Assembly (NCBI GenBank): GCA_043746555.1
Contig: JAYTQU010000078.1
Coordinates: forward strand, 1-6,526
DNA length: 6,526 bases
Source of the DNA: CAZQYC01 sp043746555
GTDB taxonomy: Bacteria > Pseudomonadota > Gammaproteobacteria > Steroidobacterales > Steroidobacteraceae
Direction of reading: 5' to 3'
Below, piece after piece: positions 4,818 through 6,526 of the stretch (positions are counted from its first letter, which is position 1; each line of letters starts with the position of its first letter). The position numbers and the translations under genes were made by a program. The notes below the pieces were generated by a model. That model was not told the DNA's origin. It worked only from the letters and a program-made list of their open reading frames with translations, and did no database searches.

Positions 4818-6526
4818 TGACGTCGTTCAAGACGCTTCCGCTACGAACCCAAATTGGCCGGCTGGTACTGCTAATTCTGATCGGATCGCTCCTCGTCGGC
4901 GGCGTATCGCTGGTAGCGTTCGAGTGGCGAGATGGGCGAGCTGCATTGGAGCGCCGTGTGGTTGCGTTGGCGACCATCGTCGCATCGCGTAGTACCGCGG
5001 CCCTGATTTTCGGCGATGTAAAGACGATGCGGGAAATGATTCTGCCGTTAACCGCAACTCGCGAAATCGAAATCGCCTGCGCCTATTCAGCCAACAACGT
5101 CGTGGTGGCGGCTGTCGGTCGCGATGCCGAGGCCGCATGTCCGGCGCGGCCACCGACGGAGACACTGACGTATGACGATGGTCGGATGCAGGTGATGGCT
5201 CCGAGTGTAGAGAGTGACGAACGAGTCGGCACTATTTATCTTCAAGCGTCGATGCAAGAAGTGAAAGAAGGCGCTCTGCGATCGCTAATCGCGCTAACGT
5301 TGATTATTAGCGCGACCGGGATCGCAGGAATGTGGGTCGCGCGTCGGCAACTGCACACGCTCATCAAACCGCTCGATAACCTCACCGCGGTGGCACAGCG
5401 TATCTCGCGCGGTGCGTCGTACGATGTGCCGGAGTTGTCGAGTGGCTCGCAAGAGATCGCCACGTTATGGCAGGCGTTTAGTCGTTTGTTGGCGGAAGTA
5501 AAGCTCAAACAGGCCACGCTTATCGAGCGCGAACAAAATTTGCAACTCACGCTCAACTGCATTGGCGACGCGGTGATTGCAACGGATGCGCAAGGCCAAG
5601 TGACGCGCATGAATCCGATTGCCGAGCGGCTGACCGGTTGGACTTTCGTCGAAGCACAAGGCCAAGCGCTCAAGACGGTGATGCCATTGGTCGACGAAAC
5701 TAGTCGCTCGCCGATCGACAACCCAGTGTACGAAGTGTTGGCGACTCATAGCGTTGTAACGGTCGGCAGTCACATGACGTTAGTAGCCAAAAGCGGGCGC
5801 GAAATTCAGATTGCCGATAGTGCGGCGCCAATTCGCGATGCCGACGGCGTGCTCAATGGCGTCATCATGGTATTTCAGGACGTGACCGAACAGTATCGGC
5901 TGCGGCGCACGTCGGAGGCGATACAGAGCCGCTGGCGCGCGTTGCTAGATCACATGCCGACCGTGGTTTTCGGTAAGGATGCGCAAGGTCGGTACATTTT
6001 CATTAATCGCGAGTATGAGAAAATATGGGACATTACCAACGACGCGATCCAAGGCCAAACCGATTACGATCGCTTTCCGAAAGAGTATGCCGACCGGTTT
6101 CGTGCCAACGATTTGTTGGCGCTCGCTTCCGAAAGACCTCTGTATATGGAAGAAGAAGCCAGTCTCGCCGATGGCGTGCATGCCTACCTGACGGTTAAAT
6201 ACCGCGTGCGCGACGACCGTGGCGATTATGCGGTGTACTCCATCTCAACCGACATTACCGCCGAAAAACAACACAAAGAACAAATGCAGCGCACGCAGAA
6301 GATGGACGCGCTCGGCAAACTCACCGGCGGCGTCGCTCACGATATCAACAATCTGCTCGGAATTATTCTCGGCTATGCAGAGCTTTTGCAAAACACGAAA
6401 GCGACTGATGCCAAACACCGCGAGAGCGTCGGCGAAATCATTCGTGCTAGCGAGCGTGGCAAGCAACTCACCGACAAGTTGCTTGCATTCTCCAGAAAGC
6501 GCACCTCGAATGCGGTGTCCACCGAT
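4817..6526 (+). CDS. Membrane sensor histidine kinase, CHASE8-HAMP-PAS-PAS-HisKA (3' end outside window)
   Basis: The frame stays open for 570 codons to the window edge. Residues 16-34 form TM1. A periplasmic stretch of about 120 residues (36-153) contains LERRVVALATIVASRSTAAL (45-64) and GDVKTMREMILPL, typical of CHASE8 sensor domains as in YfiN. TM2 spans about 155-174. A HAMP linker follows (176-228; IKPLDNLTAVAQRISRG). PAS1 covers about 240-360 (CIGDAVIATDAQGQVTRMN, ending VFQDVTEQ). PAS2 covers about 370-485 (LDHMPTVVFGKDAQGRYIFI, ending ISTDITAEKQ). HisKA starts near 490 with the H-box MDALGKLTGGVAHDINNLLG; the phospho-acceptor is His508. The usual form is AHDFNN, here AHDINN, a mild variant. 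The ATP-binding domain and any receiver domain lie beyond the edge, so whether it is a hybrid kinase is unknown. Cys88 and Cys108 in the periplasmic part may pair. The overlap with the YfiR-like gene suggests that protein is its input partner. The cognate regulator is not visible. Confidence 0.92.
   Translation, partial: MTSFKTLPLRTQIGRLVLLILIGSLLVGGVSLVAFEWRDGRAALERRVVALATIVASRSTAALIFGDVKTMREMILPLTATREIEIACAYSANNVVVAAVGRDAEAACPARPPTETLTYDDGRMQVMAPSVESDERVGTIYLQASMQEVKEGALRSLIALTLIISATGIAGMWVARRQLHTLIKPLDNLTAVAQRISRGASYDVPELSSGSQEIATLWQAFSRLLAEVKLKQATLIEREQNLQLTLNCIGDAVIATDAQGQVTRMNPIAERLTGWTFVEAQGQALKTVMPLVDETSRSPIDNPVYEVLATHSVVTVGSHMTLVAKSGREIQIADSAAPIRDADGVLNGVIMVFQDVTEQYRLRRTSEAIQSRWRALLDHMPTVVFGKDAQGRYIFINREYEKIWDITNDAIQGQTDYDRFPKEYADRFRANDLLALASERPLYMEEEASLADGVHAYLTVKYRVRDDRGDYAVYSISTDITAEKQHKEQMQRTQKMDALGKLTGGVAHDINNLLGIILGYAELLQNTKATDAKHRESVGEIIRASERGKQLTDKLLAFSRKRTSNAVSTD

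Noticed and set aside
5242..5721. A 159-codon minus-strand ORF opposite the kinase.
   Set aside because: It is antisense to the continuous TM2-HAMP-PAS coding frame. Its Ser/Cys-rich translation has no domain and reflects codon bias of the opposite strand.

Overview
The window looks like chromosomal DNA from a moderately GC-rich, Gram-negative environmental proteobacterium (gamma- or betaproteobacterial type). It encodes an outer-membrane TonB-dependent receptor, several exported proteins, c-di-GMP-type and two-component signalling parts, and short tightly packed genes. I cannot name a species. All supported genes lie on the + strand.

Layout: positions 2-181 are the last 59 codons of an NHL-repeat beta-propeller protein. 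From 182 to 373 there is no gene. This stretch holds two alternative GC-rich hairpins just after the stop, then a compact 84-bp element with a perfect 21-bp inverted repeat that looks like a miniature inverted-repeat transposable element (MITE) flanked by TA. Directly against its right end sits a 5'-truncated EAL (c-di-GMP phosphodiesterase) domain at 374-799, almost certainly a gene remnant. A secreted alpha/beta hydrolase follows at 897-1916, then a 111-bp spacer with two small inverted repeats.

The right two thirds form one likely operon: a TonB-dependent receptor (2028-4142), a periplasmic YfiR-family (DUF4154) protein (4227-4817), and a membrane histidine kinase (from 4817, running off the window at 6526). 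The kinase has a CHASE8-like periplasmic domain, HAMP, two PAS domains and a HisKA domain. The yfiR stop and the kinase start share one base (TGATG), so their translation is probably coupled.

In Pseudomonas YfiBNR, the periplasmic protein YfiR represses YfiN, a diguanylate cyclase with a similar TM-periplasmic-TM-HAMP input module. Here the same kind of input module appears to be attached to a histidine kinase, and the outer-membrane partner appears to be a TonB-dependent receptor rather than the lipoprotein YfiB. The working inference is a trans-envelope relay: receptor, then periplasmic YfiR-like protein, then kinase. The ligand and the response regulator are not visible. This relay is the most interesting system in the window.
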